Below, piece by piece: positions 1 to 5,399 of a stretch of 6,591 bases of DNA. Numbering within the stretch: position 1 is the first letter of the stretch; each line of letters opens with the position of its first letter. Source of the DNA: Verrucomicrobiota bacterium (GTDB lineage: Bacteria > Verrucomicrobiota > Verrucomicrobiia > Chthoniobacterales > JAFAMB01); the NCBI GenBank assembly GCA_019241095.1, contig JAFAXJ010000665.1, positions 1 to 6,591 of the forward strand. Reading direction: 5' to 3'. The notes beneath the pieces are model-generated. The model ran no database searches and was not told the origin of the DNA. It saw only the letters and a list, made by a program, of their open reading frames with translations. Made by a program: the position numbers and the translations under genes.

Positions 1-85
1 CGAAAGCGGTGGGCCGTTCATCCCAGGGGTCTAACCAAAGATCTAGTCCGGGAAGGAATATTCCGCGGTCAAAAGAAACCTTCAT
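1..85 (-). CDS. Metallo-beta-lactamase-fold nuclease-like protein, N-terminal fragment cut by the window edge
   Basis: The reverse strand reads from an ATG at 85-83 to the window edge without a stop, giving 28 residues. The segment LDLWLDPWDERPTAF, which follows an MKVSFDRGIFLPG start, is the kind of N-terminus seen in MBL-fold hydrolases of the RNA 3'-end-processing/exonuclease group (COG1236-like, including DNA-ligase-associated exonucleases). In that group this strand precedes the metal-binding HxHxDH motif, which would lie just outside the window. The match comes from recalled family patterns, and the catalytic motif cannot be seen. The gene diverges from the secreted-protein gene to its right. 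Only a weak purine run (GAAG) lies upstream of the start. The plus-strand frames over the same bases give cysteine- and arginine-rich peptides that look non-coding. A nuclease acting on RNA or DNA is the best guess; which subfamily it belongs to is open. Confidence 0.6.
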   Translation of the reverse strand, partial: MKVSFDRGIFLPGLDLWLDPWDERPTAF

Positions 86-230
86 GTGTATGTGTCTTCA
101 CGGCAGACCCACGCCGGAAAGCAGTGTTTATGTGAAACAATACACTCAAACGACAGGATTGCGATGCCAGTCGACAGTCCAATGCCTTCCTTGGCCTGCC
201 GTCTCCTGGCATCCGGCCCCGGATTGCGCG

Positions 231-259
231 TTGACAGGTATCCTGAGACCACGTTTGAT
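231..259 (+). promoter_or_regulatory. Candidate sigma-70-type promoter for the secreted-protein gene
   Basis: A perfect -35 hexamer TTGACA (231-236) is followed, after exactly 17 bases, by TTTGAT (254-259), which matches TATAAT at 4 of 6 positions. The site lies in the divergent intergenic region. Counting seven bases past the -10 box places the expected first transcribed base at about 267, which is the A of the ATG I chose for the downstream gene. If real, the mRNA would have almost no leader. The weak -10 box keeps this tentative. Confidence 0.4.
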
Positions 260-266
260 CCTGGTG

Positions 267-785
267 ATGAGAAGTGTTTTGGGAGCGTTGACATTTTTGC
301 TCATTACACTCATAGTCCCGAGTCGATCGCAAAGCCCGATAGAAAGCGCTCCTGTCTTGCCGCTTGCGATAGATGACAACTTTGAATTTCGGAAATTCAA
401 GATTTTTCGTAACGCCTTAGCTACGCCTGCTTCGACGCCGATTCCTACCCGGGATCTTATGATCGACTTTGAGAGGCGCCGGCGGCTTTGGGGTGCAATA
501 GATGGGACCGATATTCACGCCAAGATAGGCCAATACTTTACTTTCTTCTGGCGGGCCAAACGGCCAGCGAATTTGGTTCTGCGATTGGAGTACAGACAGG
601 CAAATCTGAAAAACTACGTCCAGGCAAGAGACTTGTATTATCCAAACGCCAAAGGAAATTATGTTTCGGAGATTGCGATCCTGGGAGATGATTATGAGAT
701 TGACGGGCCGATCACCTCATGGAGAGTCGTTCTAATCGAGGATAAAAAAATAGTGGCGCTCCTTCAATCGCGAATATGGCAGTAA
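267..785 (+). CDS. Small exported protein of unknown function
   Basis: I cannot name this 172-residue protein. Residues 1-22 look like a Sec signal peptide: an Arg near the start, a hydrophobic core (about 4-17, VLGALTFLLITLIV), then a polar SRSQS stretch where cleavage is likely. The mature part has no cysteine, so it is neither a lipoprotein nor disulfide-bonded. A Pro/Thr-rich stretch (about 53-62) leads to a basic patch (FERRRRLWG, about 68-76). The C-terminal half (about 88-172) alternates hydrophobic and polar residues like a beta-sandwich (QYFTFFWRAK, NLVLRLEYRQ, SWRVVLIEDKKIVALLQS). I infer a periplasmic or outer-surface protein, possibly conserved in Verrucomicrobiota. The reading frame stays open back to base 9, but that extension overlaps the divergent gene and would put some 86 mostly polar residues before the signal peptide, so ATG 267 is preferred; GTG at 264 is an alternative. 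No clear ribosome binding site is seen. Confidence 0.75.
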   Translation: MRSVLGALTFLLITLIVPSRSQSPIESAPVLPLAIDDNFEFRKFKIFRNALATPASTPIPTRDLMIDFERRRRLWGAIDGTDIHAKIGQYFTFFWRAKRPANLVLRLEYRQANLKNYVQARDLYYPNAKGNYVSEIAILGDDYEIDGPITSWRVVLIEDKKIVALLQSRIWQ

Positions 786-804
786 AGCGAAACTGGGGCC
801 GGTA

Positions 805-833
805 TTGAAACTCGAGTGTCCGGGGGGTATAAT
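805..833 (+). promoter_or_regulatory. Strong sigma-70-type promoter at the head of the STAS-phosphatase-chaperone cluster
   Basis: TTGAAA (805-810, 5 of 6 to the -35 consensus) is followed after exactly 17 bases by a perfect TATAAT (828-833). The box lies in the 49-base gap after the secreted-protein stop codon (783-785). Transcription would be expected to start at about 838-841, just ahead of the STAS coding region. The site shows that the TTG at 805, which opens the longest STAS reading frame, is better read as part of the -35 box than as a start codon. No heat-shock operator such as CIRCE is visible beside it. Confidence 0.6.
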
Positions 834-834
834 T

Positions 835-1377
835 GTGAGTGTTGTGAATAGTCCAGCTTCCATCTTGGTTGGAGTAACCAATCGGGCAGTCTATATAAAA
901 CTGGAAGGAAAAGGTTCTTTCAAGAACAGTCCTAGCCTGAAAGAATTTTTTCGAGAAATGCTGGGCAGGCAATTTCGGAACTTCGTCGTCGACCTGGAGA
1001 ACTGTCCAGTGATGGATTCGACCTTCATGGGTACGCTGGCCGGCTTTGCGCTTCGGCTTCGCGAAGTAGACAGTGGTTCACTGCTTGTTCGTAATGTGAA
1101 CAAAAGAAACTCTGATCTGCTGAAGAACCTTGGTCTCGATAATCTCTTCAAGATCGAGTCGAAGGCGGCCGGGGAGATCCCGGGCGGACTCGTTGAAGCT
1201 TCACATTTAGCGCCGCATTCGCCTTTGGCCACCCGTGCTTTGCTTGATCGTTCGGAGCATGCTGAATGTATGATCGAAGCACACGAAGCGCTGGTCGACG
1301 CGGATCCTGAGAATCTCGCCCGGTTCAAAGATGTTCTTGAGTATCTAAAACAGGATTTACGTGTTGGTTCAAAATAG
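835..1377 (+). CDS. STAS-domain protein, anti-sigma factor antagonist-like, with C-terminal helical extension
   Basis: As called, the protein has 180 residues. Residues about 8-107 form a STAS domain of the SpoIIAA/RsbV kind: strands around VYIKLEG (19-25) and NFVVDLENC (49-57), then the phospho-acceptor loop VMDSTFMG (59-66), with Ser62/Thr63 as candidate phosphorylation sites, then helix and strand to NLFKI (103-107). In the family such proteins bind a kinase-type anti-sigma factor when unphosphorylated. Two points are odd. The usual glycine after DS(S/T) is Phe64, and about 70 residues follow the domain, ending in an acidic helical stretch (HAECMIEAHEALVDADPE). Typical antagonists have only about 100-120 residues. 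The gene ends 9 bases before the phosphatase that would be its natural partner. The start is uncertain. GTG 835 has a G-run (822-827) at Shine-Dalgarno distance, but the promoter at 805-833 would favour GTG 844 on a nearly leaderless mRNA. TTG 805 is less likely. Confidence 0.85.
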   Translation: MSVVNSPASILVGVTNRAVYIKLEGKGSFKNSPSLKEFFREMLGRQFRNFVVDLENCPVMDSTFMGTLAGFALRLREVDSGSLLVRNVNKRNSDLLKNLGLDNLFKIESKAAGEIPGGLVEASHLAPHSPLATRALLDRSEHAECMIEAHEALVDADPENLARFKDVLEYLKQDLRVGSK

Positions 1378-1386
1378 CCTGGTTCG

Positions 1387-2823
1387 ATGTGGTCCTTTCT
1401 GGTCATAGGACTACTCTCTGCCGCTGTACTTGTTTTACTTTTGATTCTGCGGAAGCAACGTCGATCGATAGAGGAGTTGCGCAGAGCCCGTGAGGAACTT
1501 CAAATTGAGGAAAATCGGGTATTCGATTTCTTGCACGGACTTGGTGAGGCTTTTTCGGATGACATTAGATCATCTGATCTTAATCGTCTCATAGTCGAAG
1601 GCGCTACGCGCATCCTGGATGCTCATGGGGGCGCTCTCTATCTGGCGGATCGCACCGGAAAGTTACTGTTGCCGACCTACATCTTAAAAGGGTGTCCTCC
1701 TTTAGTGGAAGTACCTCGTGAAATCTTGCAACAGAGCGCAACCTCACCTACGGCTCTGGATAGCTATCTCCGGCTACATACAGTGAAGGCTGGCGAAGGA
1801 TTATTAGGGTCCGTGTGGGAAAAAAAGGAACCTCTTTTTCTGTCAAGCCGCGATTCTGATCCCCGGCTGGAAAGCCTGAAGCATTCCGCTTTGGAAATGG
1901 ATTCAGTGATGATTTGTCCGCTTGTTTACAGCAACCAGAGTCTAGGTGTGCTTGCAGTGGCAAATGGACCGATGAGCACGCCATTTTCTCCCTCAGATTT
2001 TGTGGTGTTCCAGTCCATTGTCGAACAATCAGCGTTTGCTTTGTACAACGCCATTGTCTATTCGGAAGCCAGCGAGAAGAGGCGAATCGATCGGGATCTG
2101 GACGTAGCGAGGGATATTCAACGAATACTGCTTCCCAACAAAGAGCCGGAGATACAGGGTTTCTCAATCTCTGGGCTCAACATTCCAGCAAGCCACGTAA
2201 GTGGTGATTACTATGATTTTATTCCCTTAAGCAAACAGTGTTTAGGAGTTGCGATTGCTGATGTTTCCGGAAAAGGAGTTCCAGCATCGCTGATCATGGC
2301 GATGTGTCGCAGCGTGCTCAGATCCGTTGCCCGATCGAGCGAGTCGGCCGCGACCGCCCTACAAGAAGTGAATCGGCAACTCTACCCAGACATCAAAGAA
2401 GACATGTTTATCAGCATGGCGTACCTGATCCTGCAGTCAGGTGATGAGGAGGTCTCGATGGCTCGAGCCGGCCACGATGCCCCTTTACACTTTCGCGCTG
2501 CTGATGGCTCTGTTGCTCCGATTAATCCTCCAGGAATGGCCCTCGGAATTGACAGTGGAGGCGTTTTCAATAGGGTAACGGGCAATTTCAAACTCATTCT
2601 CGGGAAGAATGACTGTTTGATCTTGTATACCGATGGCGTGACGGAAGCCTTGGACGTCAATGGTTTAGAATTTGGTATGGCCAAGTTAATCGAGGCGATT
2701 CAGAAAAGTGCTGCGGAAGGGCCCCAGGCTATCCTTAAACAGGTTACGAATGATCTAATGGACTTTGTCGGTGGTCAGCCGCAAAGCGATGATATTACTC
2801 TTATAGCGATACAGAAGTTATGA
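1387..2823 (+). CDS. Membrane-anchored GAF-PP2C (RsbU/SpoIIE-type) serine phosphatase
   Basis: This 478-residue protein begins with one membrane segment (about 2-21, WSFLVIGLLSAAVLVLLLIL) followed by a charged, probably coiled-coil linker (about 22-45). A GAF-like sensor domain spans about 48-222 (for example GGALYLADRTG and MICPLVYSNQSLGVLAVANG). A second linker (EKRRIDRDLDVARDIQRILLP, 230-250) leads to an SpoIIE/PP2C catalytic domain (about 255-477). The metal-binding and core motifs are complete: SGDYYD (272-277), ADVSGKG (291-297), RAGHDAP (360-366), LYTDGVTEA (413-421) and QSDDIT (466-471). In this family the enzyme dephosphorylates the serine of a STAS antagonist, here most likely the product of the gene just upstream, releasing a sigma factor; this pairing is inferred from position. 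The GAF ligand cannot be told from sequence. The start is ATG 1387, 9 bases after the STAS stop and without a clear ribosome binding site. The stop overlaps the grpE start. Confidence 0.93.
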   Translation: MWSFLVIGLLSAAVLVLLLILRKQRRSIEELRRAREELQIEENRVFDFLHGLGEAFSDDIRSSDLNRLIVEGATRILDAHGGALYLADRTGKLLLPTYILKGCPPLVEVPREILQQSATSPTALDSYLRLHTVKAGEGLLGSVWEKKEPLFLSSRDSDPRLESLKHSALEMDSVMICPLVYSNQSLGVLAVANGPMSTPFSPSDFVVFQSIVEQSAFALYNAIVYSEASEKRRIDRDLDVARDIQRILLPNKEPEIQGFSISGLNIPASHVSGDYYDFIPLSKQCLGVAIADVSGKGVPASLIMAMCRSVLRSVARSSESAATALQEVNRQLYPDIKEDMFISMAYLILQSGDEEVSMARAGHDAPLHFRAADGSVAPINPPGMALGIDSGGVFNRVTGNFKLILGKNDCLILYTDGVTEALDVNGLEFGMAKLIEAIQKSAAEGPQAILKQVTNDLMDFVGGQPQSDDITLIAIQKL

Positions 2824-3455
2824 GTGATCCAAAAAACGAGAGACAAGCTGAAATGGGTGTTGATGAAAGCTTAACTTTAAAAGCAGCTCGGGCGGGCTTG
2901 GAAGTTGCGGATCCGGATCCCGGGGTTGCCGAGCAGGAAAACGACACACCCTCGTCCCCTGAGGCAAACGTTCCTGAGCTGATCGCTGAATTGGAGAAAT
3001 ACAAAGATATTGCGCTCCGGTCTTCAGCCGATCTTGATAACTACAGAAAACGAGTGATGCGTGAAAAAGAGGAAGCCGTTCGATATGCAAACGCGGCCTT
3101 CCTGGAAAAGTTAATTCCAATCCTCGACAATTTTGAACTGGGCTTGCAAGCTGCCAAGGCTGCTGGCGGAAACACTGCCATTCTTGATGGGTTGTCAATC
3201 GTTGCCAAGCAGTTGCAGGAATTTTTGGAAAGTATCGGCGTTGAGACGATTGATGCCACGGGGCGGCCTTTCAATGCGAATTTGCATGAAGCGATCGCTC
3301 AAGAACATAGCTCCGAAGTTTCGGAAGGAAGCGTGATTCGGCAAGTTCGAAAAGGCTACAAACTCAAAGAGCGGTTGATTCGACCGGCAAACGTTGTTGT
3401 TTCGCAGGGAGTTTCCGCTGGAGAAAGAAAGTCTGAGGCTCGGGCGGGCGCATAG
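2820..3455 (+). CDS. grpE: GrpE, nucleotide exchange factor of the DnaK chaperone
   Basis: GrpE dimers open the nucleotide site of DnaK to release ADP in the cytoplasmic refolding cycle. This 211-residue protein has a poorly conserved acidic N-terminus (1-50), the long dimerising helix (about 52-95, containing DLDNYRKR at 71-78), the LDNFELGLQAA segment (102-112), and the beta-wing domain with the family signature FNANLHEAI (151-159) and the closing GYKLKERLIRPANVVVS (179-195). Length and order fit the family. The start is ATG 2820, whose last two bases are also the first two of the phosphatase stop codon (ATGA), so translational coupling is likely; only a weak AGAAG lies upstream. dnaJ follows 3 bases after the stop. 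dnaK, the partner of both, is not in the window and must lie elsewhere. Confidence 0.97.
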   Translation: MSDPKNERQAEMGVDESLTLKAARAGLEVADPDPGVAEQENDTPSSPEANVPELIAELEKYKDIALRSSADLDNYRKRVMREKEEAVRYANAAFLEKLIPILDNFELGLQAAKAAGGNTAILDGLSIVAKQLQEFLESIGVETIDATGRPFNANLHEAIAQEHSSEVSEGSVIRQVRKGYKLKERLIRPANVVVSQGVSAGERKSEARAGA

Positions 3456-3458
3456 CGA

Positions 3459-4601
3459 ATGGCAAGTAAGCGTGATTATTACGAAGTTTTGGGAGTCGAC
3501 CGGAATTCAAGCACGGAGGACATCAAACGTGCGTATCGGAAACTGGCGGTAAAATATCATCCGGACAAGAACCCGGGGGACAGCAAAGCGGAGGAAAGTT
3601 TCAAGGAAATAGGCGAGGCTTATGAAGTTCTAATGGATGATAACAAGCGGGCTGCCTACGATCGATTTGGTCATGCCGCCTTCGGCGCAGGCGCCTCCAG
3701 GGGACCAGCCGGCTTTCACGACCCGTTTGAGATTTTCCGCGAGGTTTTCGGAATGGGCTCCGACAGCGGAGGTATTTTTGACCAAATTTTTGGGAACTCG
3801 GCTGCGCCTCGCGACCGTAGTGGGCGCCAACGAGGATCTGATCTGCGTTACGATCTACAAATTACTCTTGAAGAAGCTGCATTCGGAACAGAGAAAGAGA
3901 TCGAAATCTTTAAGCACGATGTCTGCACTCATTGTAGCGGAACCGGAGCGGAGTCTGGGTCGCGTGCGACTTCCTGCCCCACTTGCCAGGGTCGCGGCCA
4001 AGTCATCACTGCCCGAGGTTTTTTCCAAGTTTCCCAGACCTGTCCCCGGTGTCGTGGGACCGGGCAGGTCATAGAACGCCCATGCCGGGAATGCGGAGGC
4101 GACGGGCGAGTTGAAAAGCGTTCTCGTATCAAGCTCAAAATTCCTGCTGGAATCGATGACGGAGCACGACTGCGTTCGTCCCGGAATGGCGAGGCAGGAG
4201 TTCGTGGGGGCGCGCCCGGGGATCTTTATGTAGTAATCCACGTCAAGGAGCACGAGGTTTTCACTCGCGAAGATGACGATCTATACTGTGAAGTGCCGAT
4301 CAGCTTTTCCACTGCTGCTCTAGGCGGCGAAGTGCGGGTTCCTACTCTCGAAGGTCAAGCCGCTTTAAAAATACCGGCTGGTTCCCAAAGCGGCACTCTA
4401 TTCCGGCTGCGAGGACACGGAGTTCAAAACATTGAGACGAAAGGCAGAGGCGATTTGAGAGTGAGAGTTATCGTAGAAGTCCCAACGAAGCTGAATTCTG
4501 AGCAAAGGAAGAAGCTAGAAGAATTCGCCATGTCTTGCGGTGTAGACAACAATCCAATGCACAAAAGCTTCTTCGAAAAAGCGAAAGAATTTTTCCGCTG
4601 A
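3459..4601 (+). CDS. dnaJ: DnaJ, type I J-domain co-chaperone
   Basis: DnaJ delivers unfolded substrates to DnaK and stimulates its ATPase in the cytoplasm. All parts of a type I (class A) protein are present in 380 residues: the J domain (about 5-70) with the HPD triad at 34-36 and the DRFGH end (68-72); a Gly/Phe-rich linker (about 71-113); and the zinc-finger region with four CxxCxGxG repeats (CTHCSGTG 156-163, CPTCQGRG 173-180, CPRCRGTG 195-202, CRECGGDG 209-216), so all eight cysteines are kept. The C-terminal substrate-binding domains follow (about 220-345, including [13 protein letters not shown] and [13 protein letters not shown]), then a short helical tail. The start ATG 3459 is 3 bases after the grpE stop. 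The upstream bases are GC-rich without a clear Shine-Dalgarno sequence, so re-initiation by ribosomes leaving grpE is plausible. Nothing is missing or broken. Confidence 0.98.
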   Translation: MASKRDYYEVLGVDRNSSTEDIKRAYRKLAVKYHPDKNPGDSKAEESFKEIGEAYEVLMDDNKRAAYDRFGHAAFGAGASRGPAGFHDPFEIFREVFGMGSDSGGIFDQIFGNSAAPRDRSGRQRGSDLRYDLQITLEEAAFGTEKEIEIFKHDVCTHCSGTGAESGSRATSCPTCQGRGQVITARGFFQVSQTCPRCRGTGQVIERPCRECGGDGRVEKRSRIKLKIPAGIDDGARLRSSRNGEAGVRGGAPGDLYVVIHVKEHEVFTREDDDLYCEVPISFSTAALGGEVRVPTLEGQAALKIPAGSQSGTLFRLRGHGVQNIETKGRGDLRVRVIVEVPTKLNSEQRKKLEEFAMSCGVDNNPMHKSFFEKAKEFFR

Positions 4602-4607
4602 CTCCCG

Positions 4608-4621
4608 GGTGAGCACTCACC
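4608..4621. repeat. Short inverted repeat over the rsmE start codon
   Basis: GGTGAG (4608-4613) and CTCACC (4616-4621) are perfect inverted arms around a two-base centre, and the GTG start codon of rsmE (4609-4611) lies in the left arm. A CCCGGG palindrome (4604-4609) abuts it. In RNA the two-base loop would have to open to four, leaving a five-pair stem. It could weaken initiation unless ribosomes arrive from dnaJ, or it may be chance. Confidence 0.3.
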
Positions 4622-5373
4622 GATTTTTCATTGAGCCTGCGGCGTGGAACCTTCAGGCGTTAACGCTGGAAGAGCCTGAAGCACATCATTGTCTCCATGT
4701 CCTGAGACTCGGGACAGGTTCCAAAGTTGTGGTTTTCAATGGGAAAGGGGAAGAAGCGAATGCGGAAATAACAGAAATCGAGGGAGATCGTGTTCGACTG
4801 AAGGTTCTTTTTTCAGGAAAATCCAATCCGCTGCGCTGCAGAACTACCCTGGCACAGGCAATTCCAAAAGGCAGGAATATGGAGCTGATTGTGCAGAAGG
4901 CGACTGAATTGGGTGTTGCGAAAATTGTGCCGCTGATCTCAGAACGAACCGTTGTAGAGATCGATTCGAAAGAAGGAGAAGTAAAGAGGGGTAAATGGAA
5001 GCAGGTTGTTATTGAAGCGGCTAAACAATGCGGTCAGAATTGGATTCCTGAAGTTTCCCTTCCGATCTCTACGAAGGCATTTTTAAGAGATCTGGACCGA
5101 TATGATGCTTCCTTGATTGCGTCGCTGCAGAGCGATTCACGTAATTTCAAACTGGTGCTTTCTGATCTAGTCTCACAGTTAGGTCGGCCACTATATTCTG
5201 TTCTGATGTTAATAGGCCCGGAGGGTGACTTTACTCCGGCTGAAATCTCGCAGGCTAAATCGGAAGGCTGCATACCTGTATCCCTTGGTCCGATTGTTTT
5301 GAGAACGGAAACGGCAGCTATCTACAGCCTCAGCGTTTTAGCCTATGAACTGCAAGCAAATACAATCAGTTAG
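4609..5373 (+). CDS. rsmE: RsmE, 16S rRNA (uracil(1498)-N(3))-methyltransferase
   Basis: RsmE methylates N3 of U1498 in helix 44 of 16S rRNA, using S-adenosylmethionine, in the assembled small subunit. The 254-residue length fits the family. Residues 4-10 (HRFFIEP) and the HHCLHVLRL stretch (26-34) belong to the N-terminal PUA-like RNA-binding domain (to about 72). The SPOUT methyltransferase domain follows with QAIPKGRNMELIVQKATELG (83-102), the IEAAKQCGQ segment (135-143), IGPEGDFT (202-209), and the knot-forming LGPIVLRTETAAIY (226-239), which together make the cofactor site. GTG 4609 is chosen because it places HRFF at the usual distance from the N-terminus; it lies 7 bases after the dnaJ stop with no ribosome binding site. 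The order dnaJ-rsmE is familiar from many bacteria and ties ribosome maturation to the chaperone operon. Confidence 0.96.
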   Translation: MSTHRFFIEPAAWNLQALTLEEPEAHHCLHVLRLGTGSKVVVFNGKGEEANAEITEIEGDRVRLKVLFSGKSNPLRCRTTLAQAIPKGRNMELIVQKATELGVAKIVPLISERTVVEIDSKEGEVKRGKWKQVVIEAAKQCGQNWIPEVSLPISTKAFLRDLDRYDASLIASLQSDSRNFKLVLSDLVSQLGRPLYSVLMLIGPEGDFTPAEISQAKSEGCIPVSLGPIVLRTETAAIYSLSVLAYELQANTIS

Positions 5374-5377
5374 TTTC

Positions 5378-5393
5378 ATCCCTGTTCCGGGAT
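5378..5393. other. Weak stem-loop between rsmE and the amidase gene
   Basis: ATCCC (5378-5382) can pair with GGGAT (5389-5393) around a six-base loop, just after the rsmE stop codon. The stem is only five pairs and is followed by AATTGATTG rather than a T-run, so it is not a convincing intrinsic terminator. Its right arm also supplies the GGGA that could serve as ribosome binding site for a TTG start at 5400. Confidence 0.25.
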
Positions 5394-5399
5394 AATTGA

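Noticed and set aside
55..64. GGAATATTCC palindrome
   Set aside because: Lies within the MBL-like coding region; a ten-base palindrome alone is not evidence of an operator.
1..135. Plus-strand frames ending at 34 (ESGGPFIPGV) and 135 as tails of an upstream gene
   Set aside because: No recognisable family pattern, whereas the minus strand of the same bases gives a sensible N-terminus with its own ATG.
9..266. Open plus-strand extension upstream of the secreted-protein gene
   Set aside because: It overlaps the divergent MBL-like gene, is rich in Cys/Arg/Ser without any domain, and would bury the signal peptide.
86..376. 96-residue plus-strand frame in the divergent region
   Set aside because: Low-complexity composition, no motif, and it runs into the secreted-protein gene in another frame.
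891..1406. 171-residue minus-strand frame opposite the STAS gene
   Set aside because: Ser/Arg-rich shadow of a clearly coding plus-strand gene.
2549..2579. TTGACA inside the phosphatase gene as an internal grpE promoter
   Set aside because: No acceptable -10 box at 15-18 bases.
3637..4253. Long alternative frames on both strands within dnaJ
   Set aside because: dnaJ is intact with all motifs; these frames have no family features and follow from its codon bias.
4610..4621. GCACTC near the rsmE start as half of a CIRCE heat-shock operator
   Set aside because: The matching GAGTGCTAA arm at nine bases is absent, and the position inside a gene start after dnaJ is wrong for HrcA control.
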